Assembly (NCBI GenBank): GCA_038327555.1
Contig: JBBQLD010000154.1
Coordinates: 1-9,709 of the forward strand
Length of the DNA stretch: 9,709 nt
Direction of reading: 5' to 3'
Source of the DNA: M3007 sp038327555
GTDB lineage: Bacteria > Bacteroidota > Bacteroidia > Chitinophagales > Saprospiraceae
This document shows positions 6,167 through 9,709 of this stretch, one piece after another. The number at the start of each line of letters is the position of its first letter. Position 1 is the stretch's first letter. The notes under the pieces were generated by a model. It made no database searches and had not been told where the DNA came from. It saw nothing but the letters and a program-made list of their open reading frames with translations. A program made the position numbers and the translations under genes.

Positions 6167-7177
6167 ATGACTGCCGACGAAATTCTCCGCGACATCCAAT
6201 CGGGCCGATTTGCCCCGGTCTATTTCCTCCATGGTGAAGAGCCGTTTTTCATTGACCAAATTGCTGATGCAGTGGAGGCAAAGGCTTTGCCCGAATCAGA
6301 ACGGGGCTTCAACCAAACCATCTTATATGGCAAAGAGGTAGACCATCTTAACCTGCTCGATCACCTGCGTCGGTACCCGATGATGAGCGAGCGGCAGGTC
6401 GTCATTTTGCGGGAAGCTCAGGAAATGAAAAGTCTGACGGAATTGGCCAGCTATGTAGAAAATCCGATGCCCAGCACAATTTTTGTGGCGAGTTACAAGC
6501 ACAAAAAAATAGATGCGCGCACGAAATTTGGCAAAGCACTGGGCGGTAAAAACATTGTCTTTTTTGAAAGCAAAAAACTTTACGACAATCAAATTTCCGA
6601 TTGGATTTCGAGTGCTTGTAAAGCCAGAAAACAGCGCATCGAACCATCGGCTGCCGCGCTCATGGCCGAGTATCTCGGCACTGACCTGGCCAAAATTACC
6701 AACGAACTGGATAAGCTCGCGATCAATCTTCCTGCTGGAGCGGCCATCACGGTTGCCCACATTCAAGACAATATCGGCATCAGTAAGGACTACAATGTAT
6801 TCGAGCTGCAAAAAGCACTTGCCACGCGTGATCGCACCAAAGTAGCCCGAATCCAGCAGTACTTTTCCGCAAACATCAAGAAAAACCCCTTGATTGTTAC
6901 TATTTCGAGCCTTTATGCCTACTTTTCAAAGGTTTTTATGCTTCATTCGTTGAAGGGCCAATCGGACGCGGAGGTGCTAAAAGCGCTTGAATTGCGGTCT
7001 GATTGGTTTTTAAAAGAATACAGAGCTGCGGCTGCCAATTTTTCTGCAAGTCAATGCGCACAGGTGATCGGCCATCTCAAAGACTACGACCTTCGCTCCA
7101 AGGGCGTTCACAATGACGGCACGGAGGAGGCGGAATTGATGAAGGAATTGCTTTGGAAGATTTTGAATGGAGGGTGA
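6167..7177 (+). CDS. holA: DNA polymerase III subunit delta (HolA)
   Basis: The 336-aa protein is the delta subunit of the clamp loader, which opens the beta sliding clamp and loads it on primed DNA. Recognisable segments are PVYFLHGEEPFFIDQI (17-32, the family opening, a degenerate nucleotide-binding fold), LGTDLAKITNELDKL (170-184) and NIGISKDYNVFELQKAL (202-218, at the domain II/III boundary). The C-terminal helical domain runs to about 333. Length fits the family. The start is taken at ATG 6167: the frame stays open to a TTG at 6107, but that extension would run through the tandem duplication and the promoter box, and residues 1-20 from 6167 already match the normal N-terminus. Like other deltas it lacks a functional Walker A motif. 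The gene appears monocistronic, divergent from queG and followed by 169 bases of non-coding DNA. Confidence 0.92.
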   Translation: MTADEILRDIQSGRFAPVYFLHGEEPFFIDQIADAVEAKALPESERGFNQTILYGKEVDHLNLLDHLRRYPMMSERQVVILREAQEMKSLTELASYVENPMPSTIFVASYKHKKIDARTKFGKALGGKNIVFFESKKLYDNQISDWISSACKARKQRIEPSAAALMAEYLGTDLAKITNELDKLAINLPAGAAITVAHIQDNIGISKDYNVFELQKALATRDRTKVARIQQYFSANIKKNPLIVTISSLYAYFSKVFMLHSLKGQSDAEVLKALELRSDWFLKEYRAAAANFSASQCAQVIGHLKDYDLRSKGVHNDGTEEAELMKELLWKILNGG

Positions 7178-7346
7178 TTCCCTTGCTCAACAAATTGACA
7201 TTCACTCCGTGCAGGATACAATGCCAAACAAACGCTTCTAAATAGCGGCTTTCATTGGATCAATGAGTATCCCAATAATTAAGTAGAAGTGGAAAAACTA
7301 TGGGCAGAACGAGCCTAATAGAGGGCATTGCCCGATCTTTGTCCCT
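7178..7346. other. Intergenic region between holA and the GH3 hydrolase gene
   Basis: No gene is supported here. It contains a sigma70-like pair TTGACA (7195-7200) and TACAAT (7217-7222) with a 16-base spacer, and a 6-bp inverted repeat TCATTG/CAATGA around GAT (7252-7266). It also has a one-mismatch -7 box GATCTTTG (7334-7341), six bases before the next start. None is convincing as the main promoter of the GH3 gene. No T-tailed hairpin terminator for holA was found. Confidence 0.5.
7195..7222 (+). promoter_or_regulatory. Possible sigma70-like promoter, TTGACA-N16-TACAAT
   Basis: TTGACA is a perfect -35 consensus and TACAAT differs by one base from TATAAT, with a 16-base spacer. Bacteroidota primary sigma factors normally use TTG and TAnnTTTG instead, so this may be chance. 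If used, it would give the GH3 gene a leader of about 117 nt. Confidence 0.22.
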
Positions 7347-9709
7347 ATGTCAAACACTCTTTCCAAAAAAACACCGCTGCTATTGGCCCTCTCTTGTGTC
7401 CTCATCCTCCTGGCTGCAAACGACAGTAGGCGCTTCGCCAATCTTTCCCAGTCCGCTGATCTACAAGAGGGGAAATGGGTAGATTCCGTATTTAATGCGC
7501 TTTCGGAGGAGGAGCGTTTGGGCCAATTGTTTATGCTCCGTGCTCATTCGGACAAAGACACGGTGTATGAGCGCCAAGTCGAAGATTTGATCCGAAAATA
7601 CAAGCCCGGCGGACTCTGTTTTTTCAACCCAACGTATGTGGGAACGCCTGAAAAACATGCAGAACTGACCAATCGCTATCAGGCAGCCAGTCCCCGGTTG
7701 CCACTTATGATCGCCATGGATTTCGAGAATGGCGTAGGCATGCGCTACAAGGGCAATGCCATTTCATTCCCACGTGCTATGATGTTGGGGGCGATCCAAG
7801 ACAACCGTCTGCTGTATGAAATGGGCCGGGAAATAGCCCGTGAATGCCTGAGAATGGGGGTGCATGTCAACTTTGCCCCAGTGGCCGACGTGAATAATAA
7901 CCCAGGTAACCCTGTCATTGGAGAGCGCAGTTACGGGGAGGATCGCTACAATGTGGCTGCAAAGGCTTACCAGTATATGTCCGGCTTGCAAGACGGCGGG
8001 GTGTTGGCCAGTGTCAAACACTTCCCCGGTCATGGCGACACAGACATGGATTCGCATTTTGATCTGCCACAGATTCCATTCAATCGCGCCCGCTTAGACA
8101 GTCTGGAGCTTTATCCCTTCAAAATGTTGGCTAAAAACGGTGCAGGATCCATCATGGTAGCGCATTTGCAGGTGAATGCGCTGGACCCTCGCGAGAACCG
8201 CCCCACCACACTTAGTCGAGCCACAGTGACGGATTTGTTGCGCAAGGAGATGGGTTTTGAGGGGATGATCTTCACCGATGCGTTGGAAATGGAGGGCGTA
8301 AAAAAATATTACCCCAATGGTTCCGCTGACGTGGAAGCTTTCAGAGCAGGCAACGACATGATCCTTTTACCTGTAGATGTTGGGGCTTCCATGGCTGCGA
8401 TTCAAGTCGCTCTGACCAACGGATCCCTTGATCGTGCACAACTGTGGACTAGCGTGAAACGTATTCTTCGTGCCAAGTATCGTCTTGGTCTGACAAAGCC
8501 ACAACGGGTGGAATTGGCCAACCTTCGCCGCGATCTGAATCCGCCCGAGGCCCTGGCACTCAAACATCGTATCATAGGGAATGCCCTTACGTTGGTGCGC
8601 GACGAAAAAAATCTGATTGGATTCCCCAATTTGGAAAACCTGAAATTTGCTACTTTGGCAATCGGGGACACAAATCGTACTGTATTCCAAGCCTACTGTG
8701 GTCAATATGCCCCAATGACACACTTCAACACGCCAAAAGAAGTAAGCGATTCGCTGGAAACTGCACTATTGGACTCGCTCCGCAAGTATGATGTGGTGCT
8801 GGTAGGCTTATATGGCATCCGAACCACACCACGGCCAAACAAGGCTATAAATCCCGAGCCGGGCGTAGATACAATTTACGGATTAACGCACAGTACACTT
8901 GATTTTTTACGAAAAGTAAACCAGAAAAACACCATTGCGCTCACGGTTTTTGGCAACCCCTATACCTACGCCTGGATGGATGCTCCGCCTTTGATGTTGC
9001 AGGCCTTCACGGAGGATCCAATGGCGCAGCAACTGGCCGCACAAAGCCTTTTTGGTACTAACGATTTGAACGGGATTATGCCAGTATCGGCGGCCCCTTG
9101 GGCGCGTTTTGGGCTGGGTAAGAAAAAAATATTTCTCCAAAAACGACTGGGTTATGCCTTGCCAGAATCCGTAGGGATGAGCACCGATACTCTCGCTTTA
9201 ATGGATGGTATTGTGTCAGAAATGGTAGGCACTGGCGCTGCTCCGGGCTGCCAAATCCTCGTCGCAAAAGACAACAAAATAGTGTGGCAAAAATCTTATG
9301 GCCATTTTACCTACGAGCAAACACAGGCTGTAACGAACGAGACGATCTACGACCTGGCATCGGTAACGAAAGTGGCGGCGACCACTATTTCTATGATGAA
9401 ACTCACTGAAACCCAGCAGGTTTCGCTCGATGCACCGATGAGTGCTTATGTTCCTGAATTGAAAACGACCAATAAAAAAGACCTGACCGTGCGTGAGATT
9501 ATGGCGCACCATGCGGGTTTGCAGGCCTGGATTCCGTTTTATCAACAAACTCTGACGGTGGAAAAAATGCCCTCGTCCAAAATTTACTTGAGTGCTGCTC
9601 AACCCGGGTTTGAAGTTTCGGTGGCGAAGGATTTGTTTATGGAAAATGCTTGGTCGGACACGGTTTGGCAGCAGATTTTTAACTCCCCGGTCACTGGAAA
9701 TAAAAATTA
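7347..9709 (+). CDS. GH3 beta-N-acetylhexosaminidase-like / serine hydrolase fusion (3' end outside window)
   Basis: The frame is open for 787 codons from ATG 7347 to the window end, with no stop, so the gene is partial. Residues 1-24 form a Sec signal peptide (KK, then LLLALSCVLILLAA) without a good lipobox. Residues about 50-385 are a GH3 catalytic domain of the NagZ type. It has KHFPGHGDTDMDSH (224-237), with the Asp-His dyad D235/H237 that marks N-acetylhexosaminidases, and IFTDALEMEGV (308-318), with the nucleophile D311. Residues about 400-605 fit the GH3 C-terminal domain. From about 608 a beta-lactamase-type serine hydrolase starts, with YDLASVTKVAATT (668-680) carrying SxxK (S672, K675) and the HHAGL segment at 721-725. 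The second motif (YxN) and the C-terminus should lie beyond the window. It is probably periplasmic and acts on peptidoglycan or muropeptides: the GH3 part would remove GlcNAc and the second part would act as a peptidase or esterase. Such fusions are known in Bacteroidota. Confidence 0.9.
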   Translation, partial: MSNTLSKKTPLLLALSCVLILLAANDSRRFANLSQSADLQEGKWVDSVFNALSEEERLGQLFMLRAHSDKDTVYERQVEDLIRKYKPGGLCFFNPTYVGTPEKHAELTNRYQAASPRLPLMIAMDFENGVGMRYKGNAISFPRAMMLGAIQDNRLLYEMGREIARECLRMGVHVNFAPVADVNNNPGNPVIGERSYGEDRYNVAAKAYQYMSGLQDGGVLASVKHFPGHGDTDMDSHFDLPQIPFNRARLDSLELYPFKMLAKNGAGSIMVAHLQVNALDPRENRPTTLSRATVTDLLRKEMGFEGMIFTDALEMEGVKKYYPNGSADVEAFRAGNDMILLPVDVGASMAAIQVALTNGSLDRAQLWTSVKRILRAKYRLGLTKPQRVELANLRRDLNPPEALALKHRIIGNALTLVRDEKNLIGFPNLENLKFATLAIGDTNRTVFQAYCGQYAPMTHFNTPKEVSDSLETALLDSLRKYDVVLVGLYGIRTTPRPNKAINPEPGVDTIYGLTHSTLDFLRKVNQKNTIALTVFGNPYTYAWMDAPPLMLQAFTEDPMAQQLAAQSLFGTNDLNGIMPVSAAPWARFGLGKKKIFLQKRLGYALPESVGMSTDTLALMDGIVSEMVGTGAAPGCQILVAKDNKIVWQKSYGHFTYEQTQAVTNETIYDLASVTKVAATTISMMKLTETQQVSLDAPMSAYVPELKTTNKKDLTVREIMAHHAGLQAWIPFYQQTLTVEKMPSSKIYLSAAQPGFEVSVAKDLFMENAWSDTVWQQIFNSPVTGNKN

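Noticed and set aside
7300..7482. 60-residue frame starting at ATG 7300
   Set aside because: It overlaps the GH3 gene in another frame, which has a signal peptide and conserved domains; this one has neither.

Overview
The window looks like an ordinary, gene-dense chromosomal piece of a member of the Bacteroidota. The reasons are: several starts are preceded by the Bacteroidota -7 promoter box TAnnTTTG; Shine-Dalgarno sequences are weak or absent; one secreted protein ends in a tail resembling a type IX secretion (T9SS) sorting domain; and one gene is a glycoside hydrolase family 3 (GH3) plus serine hydrolase fusion of a kind common in that phylum. Placement in a Saprospiria-like lineage is only a guess. 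I see no rRNA, tRNA, CRISPR array, insertion sequence or phage gene.

Layout. Bases 1-131 are a non-coding lead-in with a small inverted repeat and a promoter. A + strand gene (132-2192) encodes a multi-pass membrane protein with C-terminal TPRs, resembling the TMTC/GT-C glycosyltransferases. It converges with two - strand genes: an FIH/JmjC-like Fe(II)/2-oxoglutarate oxygenase (2221-3072) and a secreted N-formylglutamate amidohydrolase-like protein (3141-4340). Divergent from the latter is rdgB (4416-4988, ITP/XTP pyrophosphatase). rdgB converges with queG (5132-6055, minus strand, epoxyqueuosine reductase). Divergent from queG is holA (6167-7177, DNA polymerase III delta). Last is a GH3/serine hydrolase gene starting at 7347 and running off the right edge.

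The most striking non-gene element lies between the convergent genes rdgB and queG. It has six copies of a 16-bp palindrome (GCGAAATAAATTTCGC and close variants) at an exact 25-bp period. The set is enclosed by perfect 13-bp inverted arms (4984-4996 and 5124-5136), and each arm carries the TAG stop codon of the adjacent gene. It could be a bidirectional terminator or attenuator, a protein-binding array, or a family of extragenic palindromes; the sequence alone does not decide.

The genes do not form one pathway. They are mostly single transcription units: nucleotide-pool sanitation (RdgB), tRNA modification (QueG), replication (HolA) and envelope or periplasmic functions (GT-C/TPR protein, amidohydrolase, GH3 hydrolase). 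I see no convincing multi-gene novel system. The palindrome array, the 22-bp tandem duplication upstream of holA and the domain architectures of the envelope proteins are what merit a second look.
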